A DNA stretch of 64,000 nt from the NCBI RefSeq assembly GCF_002943105.1, contig NZ_PTPZ01000001.1, positions 434,001-498,000 on the forward strand, given 5' to 3'. Both the position numbers and the translations under genes were made by a program. The DNA is from Cloacibacterium normanense. Its GTDB lineage: Bacteria > Bacteroidota > Bacteroidia > Flavobacteriales > Weeksellaceae. The notes under the pieces were generated by a model that saw only the letters and a list, made by a program, of their open reading frames with translations, was not told the DNA's origin and searched no databases. Positions 16,635 to 30,151 of the stretch are shown one piece after another. Positions within the stretch are counted from its first letter, which is position 1, and the number at the start of each line of letters is the position of its first letter.

Positions 16635-18620
16635 ATGACTTTTCAACAACTGATACAACAAGGAATTCCAACAGAACTTCCTCAAACAAAACCATACGAA
16701 CCTCAAATTAATCACGCTCCGAAACGGAAAGAAATTCTGAATGAAGAAGAGAAGAAATTAGCGCTAAAGAATGCTTTACGTTATTTTGAACCGAAGTTTC
16801 ATGCAGAATTGTTGCCAGAATTTCGTGAAGAGTTAGAGAAATATGGCAGGATTTACATGTATCGTTTTCGTCCAGATTACGAAATGTATGCAAGACCAAT
16901 TTCAGAATATCCGGGGAATTCTTTACAGGCGAAATCTATCATGCTCATGATTCAAAATAATTTGAGTTATGCAGTTGCGCAACATCCTCATGAATTGATT
17001 ACTTACGGTGGAAATGGTGCGGTTTTCCAAAATTGGGCGCAATATCTTTTGACTATGAAATATTTGTCAGAAATGACAGATGAGCAAACGTTGGTGATGT
17101 ATTCTGGTCATCCAATGGGATTATTTCCAAGTCATAAAGATGCTCCAAGAGTTGTAGTTACGAATGGAATGGTGATTCCAAATTATTCTAAACCCGATGA
17201 TTGGGAGAAATTTAATGCTTTGGGAGTTTCTCAGTATGGACAAATGACGGCGGGAAGTTATATGTACATTGGTCCGCAAGGAATTGTGCATGGAACTACA
17301 ATTACTGTTCTGAATGCTTTTAGAAAAATTAAAAAATCACCAAAAGGTGGACTTTTTGTGACTTCTGGTTTAGGCGGAATGTCAGGAGCTCAACCAAAAG
17401 CCGGAAACATTGCAGGTTGTATCACGGTTTGTGCCGAAGTAAATCCTAAAATTACCAAAATTCGTCACGAACAAAAATGGGTTGATGAAATTCACGAAAA
17501 TTTAGACGAATTGATTGCTAGAGTGAGAAAAGCACAAGAAAATGAGGAAACTGTTTCTTTGGCTTACCTCGGAAATGTGGTAGAAGTTTGGGAGAAATTT
17601 GACCAAGAAAATCTAAAAATTGATATAGGAAGCGACCAGACATCGCTTCACAATCCTTGGGCTGGAGGTTATTATCCTGTAGGAATTTCTTTTGAAGATT
17701 CCAATAAGATGATGGCGGAAAATCCAGAATTATTCAAAGAAAAAGTTCAGGGAAGTCTAAGAAGGCACGCTGCTGCAATCAACAAACACACTTCAAAAGG
17801 AACGTATTTCTTTGATTATGGAAACGCTTTTCTGCTTGAATGTTCTAGAGCTGGAGCCAATGTTTTGTCGGAAAATCCTACGTTGGGAAGAGAATTTAAA
17901 TTCCCAAGTTATGTTCAAGATATAATGGGACCGATGTGTTTTGATTACGGTTTTGGGCCGTTTCGTTGGGTTTGTGCTTCCGGAAAACCTGAAGATTTAC
18001 AAAAAACCGATGATATCGCTTGTGAAGTTTTAGAAGAATTGATGAAAAATTCTCCAGAAGAAATTCAGCAGCAAATGCAAGACAACATTACTTGGATTAA
18101 AGGAGCGCAAGAAAATAATTTGGTAGTCGGTTCGCAAGCCAGAATTTTGTACGCCGATGCAGAAGGAAGAATGAAAATTGCAGAAAAATTTAATCAAGCC
18201 ATTAAAAATGGAGAAATTGGACCAGTAGTTTTGGGAAGAGATCATCACGATGTTTCTGGAACGGATTCACCTTACAGAGAAACGTCTAATATTTATGACG
18301 GAAGCCGTTTTACAGCAGATATGGCGATTCATAATGTTATTGGCGACAGTTTCCGTGGTGCAACTTGGGTTTCTATTCACAATGGAGGTGGAGTTGGTTG
18401 GGGAGAAGTGATTAATGGCGGTTTCGGAATGTTATTGGATGGTTCTGAAGATGCCGACCGAAGATTAAAATCAATGCTTTTTTGGGATGTAAACAACGGA
18501 ATTTCCCGCAGAAGTTGGGCAAGAAATGAAGGTGCAATCTTTGCCATAAAACGCGCAATGGAAGCAGAGCCGAACTTGAAAGTGACGTTGCCGAATTTTG
18601 TGGATGAGAGTTTATTTTAA
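16635..18620 (+). CDS. hutU: Urocanate hydratase, long form
   Basis: This 661-residue enzyme converts urocanate to imidazolonepropionate in histidine degradation, using tightly bound NAD+. Landmarks include TYGGNGAVFQNWAQY, YSGHPMGLFPSH, GLGGMSGAQPKAG, VGSQARILYAD and the Gly-rich HNGGGVGWGEV. It exceeds the classical bacterial form (about 555 residues) mainly by an N-terminal extension of some 60-100 residues, as in other Bacteroidota. No hutH, hutI or hutG lies beside it. A terminator follows. Confidence 0.95.
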   Translation: MTFQQLIQQGIPTELPQTKPYEPQINHAPKRKEILNEEEKKLALKNALRYFEPKFHAELLPEFREELEKYGRIYMYRFRPDYEMYARPISEYPGNSLQAKSIMLMIQNNLSYAVAQHPHELITYGGNGAVFQNWAQYLLTMKYLSEMTDEQTLVMYSGHPMGLFPSHKDAPRVVVTNGMVIPNYSKPDDWEKFNALGVSQYGQMTAGSYMYIGPQGIVHGTTITVLNAFRKIKKSPKGGLFVTSGLGGMSGAQPKAGNIAGCITVCAEVNPKITKIRHEQKWVDEIHENLDELIARVRKAQENEETVSLAYLGNVVEVWEKFDQENLKIDIGSDQTSLHNPWAGGYYPVGISFEDSNKMMAENPELFKEKVQGSLRRHAAAINKHTSKGTYFFDYGNAFLLECSRAGANVLSENPTLGREFKFPSYVQDIMGPMCFDYGFGPFRWVCASGKPEDLQKTDDIACEVLEELMKNSPEEIQQQMQDNITWIKGAQENNLVVGSQARILYADAEGRMKIAEKFNQAIKNGEIGPVVLGRDHHDVSGTDSPYRETSNIYDGSRFTADMAIHNVIGDSFRGATWVSIHNGGGVGWGEVINGGFGMLLDGSEDADRRLKSMLFWDVNNGISRRSWARNEGAIFAIKRAMEAEPNLKVTLPNFVDESLF

Positions 18621-18671
18621 ACTTAAAATGAAATTGTTTTATAAGATAAATTTCAGATTTTCAATATTTTA

Positions 18672-18700
18672 AACTTCCTTTTTAATAAGGGAGTTTTTTA
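18672..18700 (+). terminator. Terminator after hutU
   Basis: Stem AACTTCCTT with AAGGGAGTT (one G-U pair) is followed by six T. Confidence 0.75.
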
Positions 18701-18759
18701 TAAATAACTATTATAGTAAAATTCTATACTAAAAATAATTAATTAGATAATTGATTTAC

Positions 18760-18945
18760 TAATTTTGAAAAAAGAATTTTAATGCTATTAATGATTAAAT
18801 AAAATTATTTTTCATCCTTAGTACTTAAGTTGTTTTTGCTCTAATGGAATTATTCATGTGATTGACAAGGTCATTCTTCCATAATTTCATAGTTTTTATA
18901 ATGGTTGTTTTTAAGGGGAAATGACGCTTTCTATAAGCGTCATTT
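18760..18945 (+). ncRNA. Candidate small RNA or leader upstream of TonB receptor
   Basis: A -7-like TAATTTTG (18760-18767) is followed by about 150 bases without any reading frame. They end in a perfect 11-bp hairpin (18919-18929 with 18935-18945) before a modest T-rich tract. A separate -7 box for the receptor comes later. The layout suggests a short transcript or an attenuating leader. I do not recognise a known RNA family. Confidence 0.35.
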
Positions 18946-18978
18946 CTATTTCTTATCGTGTTTTCTAAACAAATGTTT

Positions 18979-18986
18979 TATTTTTG
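18979..18986 (+). promoter_or_regulatory. Putative -7 box for second TonB receptor
   Basis: TATTTTTG matches TAnnTTTG, 16 bases before the ATG at 19003. No clear -33 box is seen. Confidence 0.5.
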
Positions 18987-19002
18987 CTAAAAATATTTTT
19001 TG

Positions 19003-21393
19003 ATGTATAAAAAATTATTTACCAGTTTATTTTTATTAGTGACCACCGTAGTTTTGGCACAAGTAGGAAGTGTTACGATCTCGGTTTTTGATGAATTTTC
19101 TAAAAAACCACTTTCGGCTACAGTTTCTATTCAAGGTGGTAAAGATGAAATTTTCATTGGGAACGGAAGTGTTTTAATTCCTGAAATTCCTACAGGAAAC
19201 TATAATTTCAAAATTTCAGCAGAAGGTTATGATGATGGCTTTCTGAATGATATCAACGTAGTTCCTAATCAGAATCTTACTTTCTCTATCGGTTTGAATA
19301 AAGTCGCTACTCAGATTAAAGAAGTAACGATTACCAAAAAAGTATACAAAACCACAGCAGAATCCCCAATTTCCCTTAGAAATATTACAAGTGAAGAAGT
19401 GCAAAAAAATGCAGGTTCTAACCGTGATGTTTCCAAAGCAATTCTAAGTTTCCCAGGAGTGGGAAGTACAGCAACTTTCAGAAATGACCTTTTTATCCGT
19501 GGAGGAAGTTCCGCAGAAAATAAATTTTATATCGATGGAATAGAAGTTCCCGTGATTAATCACTTTCAAACGCAAGGAGCAAGTGGTGGACCAAGAGGAA
19601 TTATCACCGTAGATTTCATTAAAGATGTAGATTTTTATAGCGGTGCTTTTCCTGCAAAGAGAAATGGCGTTTTGTCTTCGCTTTTTGAATTTAATTTAAA
19701 ACAAGCCAGAAAAGATAAACTAGGTTACAAAGCGATTGTTGGTCTTGATGATTTACAATTGATGATGGATGGACCGATGAGCAAAGACCAATCATGGAGC
19801 GGATTATTTTCTGTGAGAAAATCTAATCTTCAGTTGCTTTTTAAAGGAATTGGTTTGCCTTTTTTGCCAAGTTATTATGATGCAACCTTTAAAGTGTCTA
19901 AAAAATATAAATCTGGTGACGAATTGTATTTCATAGGTTTAGGAGCAAAAGACCAATTTGAATATAATTTTGATGCTAAAAAAACACTTAATAATCTTAC
20001 TTTGATAGACAGATTGCCGAATTCGCCACAGTGGAATTATACTTTTGGAGCTGGTTACAGACATTTGGTGGAAAACGGAAACTGGTTATTTACTTTGAGC
20101 CGAAATATGCTCGATAATCAAGCGATTAAATATTACAGAAATATTGAAACTCCAGATAATTTATTGTACAATTATCAGTCTAGAGAAGCCGAAAATAAAT
20201 TGAGAATTGATAGAAATTTCAGTTGGAATGATTATCAATTCAGTGCGGGAACGAATATTAATTTCGCAAAGTATACCAATGATTCTACCGTGAAACAAGT
20301 CAATCAAAATTCGGTAGATTTTGATGTGATAAACTCTGAATTAAACCTTGTTCAGTACGGATTGTATCTACAAACGGCGAAGAAATTTTTCGAAAATAAA
20401 GTGCAAGTTTCTCTTGGTGCGAGATTAGATGCAAGCAATTATTCTGATTTAACCAATAATCCTTTAGAGCAATTTTCTCCAAGATTTTCATTAAATTATA
20501 AATTTGCAGAAAATTGGGCGTTTAATTTCAATACAGGAATTTTCTATCAACTTCCAGCTTACACAAGTTTAGGTCTGAAACTGAATGATGCTTTGGTGAA
20601 TGAAAATTCTTTGAAATACATCAGAAATGCACATTTAGTGGGTGGTTTAGAATTTAATGGAAAAGACAATTTAAGAATTACCGTAGAAGGTTACTATAAA
20701 AAATATAAAAACTATCCTTTCTCACTCAGAAACCAAATTTCTCTAGCGAATTTAGGTGGAGGTTTCGGAGTGGTAGGAAACGAACCTGTGGATTCTAGAG
20801 GTTTCGGAGAAACGTATGGTTTTGAAGTTTTAGCTCAAAAAAGAACTTTGAACAATTTCTACGGAATTGTAGCCTATACTTTTGGGAATTCTAAATTTTC
20901 TAATGCAGCTGGTGATTTATTGCCTTCTAGTTGGGATTCTAGACACATTCTTTCTTTAACTACAGGAAAATATTTCAATAGAAATTGGAATGTAGGCGCA
21001 AGATTTAGATTGCAATCTGGTTTGCCGGAAACGCCTTATGATTTAAACAGAAGTGCTTTGGTTAATATTTGGAACATTGCCAATGGTCCAGTTTCTAATT
21101 TTGCACAATTAAATACTTTGAGAGGAAACGTAGCGCATCAATTAGACATAAGAGCTGAGAAAAAATGGATTTTCAGCAAATGGCAATTCACATTTTATAT
21201 GGATGTAGTGAATGTATATGGTTCTAAAAATGCCAGCAATTTGCCAGTGGTAAATCTGCAAAGAGATGCTTCTGATAACGGAATTATTGCCAATCCTAAT
21301 GCTCCACAAGATCAACAGTATTATTTGTTAGATGTAGGAGAGTCTGACAGAAATATGCCACTTCCTTATTTCGGATTTATATTTGAATTTTAA
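19003..21393 (+). CDS. TonB-dependent receptor with carboxypeptidase-regulatory-like domain
   Basis: This 796-residue protein has a signal peptide ending near VVLAQ, an N-terminal Ig-like CarboxypepD_reg-type domain (about 22-105), a plug (DLFIRGGSSAENKFYIDGIE) and a barrel ending GFIFEF. The start used is ATG 19003; a TTG directly before it is ignored. It resembles receptors for unknown organic ligands in Bacteroidota. No SusD partner gene is adjacent, so it is unlikely to be a SusCD importer. Confidence 0.9.
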   Translation: MYKKLFTSLFLLVTTVVLAQVGSVTISVFDEFSKKPLSATVSIQGGKDEIFIGNGSVLIPEIPTGNYNFKISAEGYDDGFLNDINVVPNQNLTFSIGLNKVATQIKEVTITKKVYKTTAESPISLRNITSEEVQKNAGSNRDVSKAILSFPGVGSTATFRNDLFIRGGSSAENKFYIDGIEVPVINHFQTQGASGGPRGIITVDFIKDVDFYSGAFPAKRNGVLSSLFEFNLKQARKDKLGYKAIVGLDDLQLMMDGPMSKDQSWSGLFSVRKSNLQLLFKGIGLPFLPSYYDATFKVSKKYKSGDELYFIGLGAKDQFEYNFDAKKTLNNLTLIDRLPNSPQWNYTFGAGYRHLVENGNWLFTLSRNMLDNQAIKYYRNIETPDNLLYNYQSREAENKLRIDRNFSWNDYQFSAGTNINFAKYTNDSTVKQVNQNSVDFDVINSELNLVQYGLYLQTAKKFFENKVQVSLGARLDASNYSDLTNNPLEQFSPRFSLNYKFAENWAFNFNTGIFYQLPAYTSLGLKLNDALVNENSLKYIRNAHLVGGLEFNGKDNLRITVEGYYKKYKNYPFSLRNQISLANLGGGFGVVGNEPVDSRGFGETYGFEVLAQKRTLNNFYGIVAYTFGNSKFSNAAGDLLPSSWDSRHILSLTTGKYFNRNWNVGARFRLQSGLPETPYDLNRSALVNIWNIANGPVSNFAQLNTLRGNVAHQLDIRAEKKWIFSKWQFTFYMDVVNVYGSKNASNLPVVNLQRDASDNGIIANPNAPQDQQYYLLDVGESDRNMPLPYFGFIFEF

Positions 21394-21399
21394 AAACTC

Positions 21400-21432
21400 A
21401 AACCTTCAAGGTTTTTAAAACCTTGAAGGTTT
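21400..21432. terminator. Long perfect palindrome between convergent genes
   Basis: AAACCTTCAAGGTTT pairs perfectly with AAACCTTGAAGGTTT around a 3-base centre. It overlaps the stop of the S41 gene and can serve as a terminator for both strands. Confidence 0.75.
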
Positions 21433-22954
21433 ATTTTCCTTTGATTTCTTTTAGAATCCATTCTAATTCTACATCATTTCGTTCCAGAATTTGTTGAAAA
21501 GTAGGTTTTATTTCTACATCTGGAGTTACACCTTTCATGGTATGAGTGAATTCTATATTGGGCTGAACCAAAAACAATCCAATCGGCAATTTTAGTTTGG
21601 AATTTGGCAGTTTTTGAGTGCTATAAATTCCAGCAACTGTTCCATCATTGGCGCCACCCGTTTCTTCTCCAATAATCATGGCGCGCTTGTCGTTTTTTAA
21701 TTTTGCAGAAATTATAGAAGATGCAGAAAAACTGCTTCCGTTGATGAGTACATAAATTTCCCCTTCGAAAGCATCTTTTTTAGGCTTTTTCGGGGTGAAA
21801 ATGTTCTGAGATTTTAAATAATATTTGTCATTTTTATGACGAACTATCAATAAACTGGTTAATTTAGATGGCAAATATCCCACAGCTGCAATCGGTTTCA
21901 GATAATTTGGAAAGTGCGAGAAGTAATCAGCTTGAGTAATGGAAGTTCTATTAGCTAACTCTAAATCATTGATGAATCTGAACTTCTCTTTTGCTAAATA
22001 GCTGTATAAATTCGTAATTTCGGCAAGAGAACCGCCCAAATTATCTCTGATGTCTAAGATGAGGTACTTAGATTTTGCCTTTTTGATTTCTCGAAAAGTT
22101 TCTCTGTAAAATTTTTGAGAATAAGACCCTGAAAATGTTTTGATTTTAATGTACGCTACACTGCTGTCTTTTTCTAAAAATTTCAAATTTCTATTGAAAC
22201 TTTTGGTCACAGGATTGTAGTCTTTGGTTTTCTTTTCTTCTGTTGGTTTTTTATCGGTTTTTTCCTTCTTTTTATCTTCTTTTGATTTTTTTTCTCGGGT
22301 AACGAGTTTTTGGTCAAGGGTATTTTCGGATTTTAAATCTATTTTCACACTATCCATAATTCCATATTCTATAGTGAAAAAACTAGGAAATCTTCTCGCC
22401 ATCGAATATTTTTGATAGGTGGTGTTATAACCATCACTGGTGATAAGTGGTTTGTATTTTTTAAGCAGTTTTTCGGTTTCTAAATTGTTAATGGCAGTAA
22501 TTTCTGAACCGTTTTTGATATTGGCAACTTTTTCAGGGTTGTCTTTTACATAGAGTTTGTCGTTTTCTACATAATAAGATAATCTTCCCAGAAGTCCTTT
22601 TTGTTCTTTGAGTTTTTTAATTTCCTTCTTGGTGAGTTTTTTTTCTGGCGGAACCACTCTTAAATGACCTTGTCTCACTTCTGAGATAACCGGTGCGAGT
22701 TTAAAATAAAATTCTAATGGCTTTAATGGTTGTTGAATCGTGTTTTTAAGACTGTCAAATTTGCCATCTAATTTCTCTTTGGGAATATAAGTATATAGAG
22801 TAGGGTGAAGTTTCTGAAGTTTTAGATAGGCGTAGTCTATATCTTGTTTTAGCTTTTCGCTTGAAATGGGCTTTTCAAGTCTTTCATTGTACTTTTTTAC
22901 TGAAATACAAGAATTTAGAGTGAAAATAAAGAGGATGAATGCAATTTTTTTCAT
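21431..22954 (-). CDS. S41-family peptidase lipoprotein
   Basis: This 507-residue protein has a lipoprotein signal (MKKIAFILFIFTLNSC). A PDZ-like region around 130-185 is followed by the S41 tail-specific protease fold, with LDIRDNLGGS, the Ser nucleophile region LINGSSFSASSIISAKL and GEETGGANDG. A Lys/Glu-rich insert near residues 220-245 (REKKSKEDKKKEKTDKK) separates the PDZ-like part from the catalytic domain. The location is probably the periplasmic face of an envelope membrane. Substrate unknown. Confidence 0.88.
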   Translation of the reverse strand: MKKIAFILFIFTLNSCISVKKYNERLEKPISSEKLKQDIDYAYLKLQKLHPTLYTYIPKEKLDGKFDSLKNTIQQPLKPLEFYFKLAPVISEVRQGHLRVVPPEKKLTKKEIKKLKEQKGLLGRLSYYVENDKLYVKDNPEKVANIKNGSEITAINNLETEKLLKKYKPLITSDGYNTTYQKYSMARRFPSFFTIEYGIMDSVKIDLKSENTLDQKLVTREKKSKEDKKKEKTDKKPTEEKKTKDYNPVTKSFNRNLKFLEKDSSVAYIKIKTFSGSYSQKFYRETFREIKKAKSKYLILDIRDNLGGSLAEITNLYSYLAKEKFRFINDLELANRTSITQADYFSHFPNYLKPIAAVGYLPSKLTSLLIVRHKNDKYYLKSQNIFTPKKPKKDAFEGEIYVLINGSSFSASSIISAKLKNDKRAMIIGEETGGANDGTVAGIYSTQKLPNSKLKLPIGLFLVQPNIEFTHTMKGVTPDVEIKPTFQQILERNDVELEWILKEIKGK

Positions 22955-22967
22955 AAATTTATTTGTT

Positions 22968-23000
22968 CAAAAATAAGATTTTTTAATAGGATTATCAATA
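22968..23000 (-). promoter_or_regulatory. Putative promoter for S41 peptidase
   Basis: On the minus strand TTG is followed after 22 bases by TATTTTTG (22968-22975), 13 bases before the start codon. Confidence 0.5.
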
Positions 23001-23076
23001 GTTATAATTTATTGAAATTTTATTTTTGATTGTCAGAATCTATAACTCGAATTTTTTTAATGAATTGAAATTATAC

Positions 23077-23105
23077 TTTACATGACAAATTAACTTTTAA
23101 TTTTG
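23077..23105 (+). promoter_or_regulatory. Putative promoter for katG
   Basis: TTTA (23077-23080), 17 bases, then TAATTTTG (23098-23105). The ATG is 16 bases downstream. I see no obvious OxyR or PerR operator. Confidence 0.55.
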
Positions 23106-23109
23106 ATAA

Positions 23110-25419
<2,310 letters not shown>

Positions 25420-25444
25420 ATTTTTTTGTTTTTTATTACTATTT

Positions 25445-25473
25445 AAACGGGCAATATTGCCCGTTTTTTTATT
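25445..25473 (+). terminator. Terminator after katG
   Basis: A perfect palindrome (AAACGGGCAAT/ATTGCCCGTTT) is followed by a T-run. Confidence 0.85.
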
Positions 25474-25546
25474 TTAGTACATTGGTAGAAATTTTTTTTG
25501 TAACATTTTTACAACTTCTTTACTAACTCCATAGAAACGCTAATTA

Positions 25547-26047
25547 ATGAAAACTTTAGAATCAGAATTTTTAGAAAAAATAGAAAGTCATAAAGGAATG
25601 ATTTTCAAAATTTCTAAAATGTACGTAGATGGAAAGGAAGATAGAGAAGATTTGTTTCAAGAAATCATTTATCAACTTTGGAAATCTTACCAAAACTTCG
25701 AAGGCAAAAGTCAGTTTTCTACATGGTTATACAGAGTAAGTATCAATACAGCACTTACTTTTCTTAACAAAGAAAAAAAGAAAACCGATAATGCTTCTTT
25801 AACCGAAAACATAGACGTACAAGACGAAAATTCTGACGAAAAAGAAACACAATTAGAATTTTTTTATAAAGCAGTTCATGAACTCAATCCTGTAGAAAAA
25901 GCGCTGATTTTTTTATTTCTCGAAGGCCAAAGTCATAAAGAAATCGCCACCAATCTAGGGATTACAGAAGTTAACGCACGTGTAAAACTCAACCGAACCA
26001 AAGAAAAATTACAACAAATTATTAAAAATTACGGCTATGAATTTTGA
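25547..26047 (+). CDS. ECF-type RNA polymerase sigma factor
   Basis: This 166-residue protein has sigma region 2 (EDLFQEIIYQLWKSY, then FSTWLYRVSINTALTF) and region 4 (ELNPVEKALIFLFLEGQSHKEIATNLGITEVNARVKLNRTK as separate segments of a helix-turn-helix). It overlaps the next gene by 11 bases, so the two are translationally coupled. The downstream membrane protein could be its anti-sigma partner. The sequence TGTAACATTTTTAC near 25499 may be an autoregulatory site; this is inference. Confidence 0.92.
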   Translation: MKTLESEFLEKIESHKGMIFKISKMYVDGKEDREDLFQEIIYQLWKSYQNFEGKSQFSTWLYRVSINTALTFLNKEKKKTDNASLTENIDVQDENSDEKETQLEFFYKAVHELNPVEKALIFLFLEGQSHKEIATNLGITEVNARVKLNRTKEKLQQIIKNYGYEF

Positions 26048-26660
26048 TAAATTACAAGAACAATGGAACCAAGAAAACAACGAAGTTTCGTTACCCCAAA
26101 ATCTAGATAAAATAAAAGAAGCACATAATCCTATTGACAAAGTGCGAAGAAATATGAAATTCGACCTTATTTCTCAGGCGGTTTTAACGGTATTAATTGG
26201 TTTTGTACCTTATGCGAAAAGAAACGAATGGGATTTTCAGAGTATTTCTATTTTTGCGTTGTTTTACGTGTTGATGTTAGGTTTCATGCTTTATTACACC
26301 TTGAAATTTTACAGATTTTACAAGCAAAGCTACAATTTGTCTTATGATAGCAGAAAAAATCTGATGTGGTTTGCTTATGAATTAAGACTTTTCATAGAAC
26401 TCTACAGAGCGCTTACTTTTATCATGATGTTTCTGGGTATGGCTTTAGGATTGTATTTTGGGATGCATTTCAACACTACTGGTCAAGATATTTTCCATTT
26501 GAAAGATGCAGATTTTCTGAAATTATTTGGAGTTTTATTCTTCATGGTAGCTTTCTTGCTTGCATTGGTGGTTCTTTTTATGGAATTTGTCATCAATCAT
26601 TATTACGGAAAATATTACAAGAAAATTAAAAATATTCTTAACCAATTAGACGAAGAATAG
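26037..26660 (+). CDS. Membrane protein coupled to ECF sigma factor, possible anti-sigma factor
   Basis: This 207-residue protein has a soluble N-terminus of about 45 residues (MNFDKLQEQWNQENNEVSLP) and four likely membrane helices between 48 and 190. The start overlaps the sigma gene. The EQWN/LP-type cytosolic head followed by membrane helices is what Bacteroidota anti-sigma factors often look like, but no zinc anti-sigma motif (HxxxCxxC) is present. The anti-sigma role is inferred from position. Confidence 0.75.
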   Translation: MNFDKLQEQWNQENNEVSLPQNLDKIKEAHNPIDKVRRNMKFDLISQAVLTVLIGFVPYAKRNEWDFQSISIFALFYVLMLGFMLYYTLKFYRFYKQSYNLSYDSRKNLMWFAYELRLFIELYRALTFIMMFLGMALGLYFGMHFNTTGQDIFHLKDADFLKLFGVLFFMVAFLLALVVLFMEFVINHYYGKYYKKIKNILNQLDEE

Positions 26661-26661
26661 C

Positions 26662-27162
26662 ATGAAAACCTACACCGCAACATCACAAAATTCTAGAAAT
26701 TTTATTCTAGAAAACCAAAATCAAGAAATTTTAGGTGAATTAATCTATCCAAAATGGTATTCTACCAAAGCAGAAATTCATATAGGTTCAAAAATTTTTA
26801 AAACTGATACTAAAGGTTTTTGGACAACTTCTGTAGAAGTTGCCGAATATGAAAGGGTTTTACTGAAATTTAAAATGGATTGGAAAGGAAATATTATCAT
26901 GACCAGTTTACAGGATGGCGAAAAACATTTCATCATCAAAAAAGAAAAATGGTACAGCAATATTTTGGTAATGAAAGATGAAAACGAAAAAGTGTACTTT
27001 CATCTGAAAAGAAATTTTAAATGGAAAGATTTTAAATTCCACTATGAAATTGCTTTAGAAGAAGACTTAGATGCCATTACTTTGCTCAGTATTATTCATG
27101 TAGTCAATTATTTTAGTTCAGATGATGATGGAAGCGCAGCAACTACAGCGGCAACTGTATAA
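26662..27162 (+). CDS. Hypothetical protein at the end of the ECF operon
   Basis: This 166-residue protein starts 1 base after the preceding stop. It has no signal or transmembrane segment and a strongly beta-type pattern (KIFKTDTKGFWTTSVEVAEYERVLL). A long hydrophobic/aromatic core ends in a Ser/Asp/Ala-rich tail (SSDDDGSAATTAATV). The general look recalls LURP/tubby-like beta-barrels, without a firm match. A strong terminator follows, closing the three-gene unit. Confidence 0.75.
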   Translation: MKTYTATSQNSRNFILENQNQEILGELIYPKWYSTKAEIHIGSKIFKTDTKGFWTTSVEVAEYERVLLKFKMDWKGNIIMTSLQDGEKHFIIKKEKWYSNILVMKDENEKVYFHLKRNFKWKDFKFHYEIALEEDLDAITLLSIIHVVNYFSSDDDGSAATTAATV

Positions 27163-27167
27163 AATAA

Positions 27168-27199
27168 AAACCTCCCAAAAATTTCGGGAGGTTTTTTTA
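27168..27199. terminator. Terminator after ECF operon
   Basis: Stem AAACCTCCC/GGGAGGTTT is followed by seven T; the A-run on the other side allows use by the convergent icd gene. Confidence 0.85.
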
Positions 27200-27225
27200 T
27201 GGATTAAAATCTAAATTTTAGAATT

Positions 27226-29460
<2,235 letters not shown>

Positions 29461-29486
29461 TTAATTGTTTAAAATTAAGAAGTTAG

Positions 29487-29494
29487 CAAATTTA
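29487..29494 (-). promoter_or_regulatory. Putative -7 box for icd
   Basis: The minus strand reads TAAATTTG, 41 bases before the start codon. Confidence 0.5.
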
Positions 29495-29562
29495 GTGATT
29501 TTTATAGAAAATATGAAATACATGTATTTATAATTCCTTTTATTTATTATGGGTAAAAACTA

Positions 29563-29570
29563 TATCTTTG
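29563..29570 (+). promoter_or_regulatory. Putative -7 box for tpx
   Basis: TATCTTTG, 22 bases before the ATG at 29593. The -33 region is only T-rich. Confidence 0.6.
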
Positions 29571-29592
29571 ACAAAGTATAAAAAATAAAAAA

Positions 29593-30090
29593 ATGGCAAA
29601 TATTACATTACAAGGAAACGAAATTCACACTTCAGGAAATTTACCAGAACTAGGAACTGTAGCACAAGATTTTACATTGGTTGCAGAAGATTTATCAGAA
29701 AAAACATTGTCTGATTTTGCTGGTAAAAAAGTAGTACTTAATATTTTCCCGAGTATCGATACAGGAGTTTGCGCAGCTTCTGCTAGAAAATTTAACGAAG
29801 AAGCATCTGCTTTAGATAATACAGTTGTGGTAAATGTTTCTAAAGATTTACCATTCGCTTTAGGTAGATTTTGTGCTTCAGAAGGACTTGAAAATGTAAT
29901 GAATCTTTCTGACTACAGAGGAAACTTTGGCGAGACTTATGGTTTAACGATTGCTGACTCTCCGCTTAAAGGTTTGTTAAGTAGAGCAGTGGTAGTTTTA
30001 GACGAAAACGGAACTGTAAAATATACTGAGCAAGTTCCAGAAATAGCTCAAGAGCCTAATTATGCAGCAGCTTTAGAAGCTGTAAAATGA
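29593..30090 (+). CDS. tpx: Thiol peroxidase (atypical 2-Cys peroxiredoxin)
   Basis: This 165-residue protein reduces peroxides, especially organic ones, with thioredoxin as reductant. Peroxidatic Cys60 lies in IDTGVCAASARKFN and resolving Cys94 in GRFCASEGLENV, at the spacing seen in Tpx. No signal peptide. It diverges from icd and has its own promoter and terminator. Confidence 0.95.
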   Translation: MANITLQGNEIHTSGNLPELGTVAQDFTLVAEDLSEKTLSDFAGKKVVLNIFPSIDTGVCAASARKFNEEASALDNTVVVNVSKDLPFALGRFCASEGLENVMNLSDYRGNFGETYGLTIADSPLKGLLSRAVVVLDENGTVKYTEQVPEIAQEPNYAAALEAVK

Positions 30091-30107
30091 ATTTAAATTT
30101 TTTGTGT

Positions 30108-30134
30108 AAGCGCACTTTTTAGTGCGCTTTTTTA
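30108..30134 (+). terminator. Terminator after tpx
   Basis: A 9-bp stem AAGCGCACT/AGTGCGCTT is followed by six T. Confidence 0.88.
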
Positions 30135-30151
30135 ATTTAAATGAATAAAAT

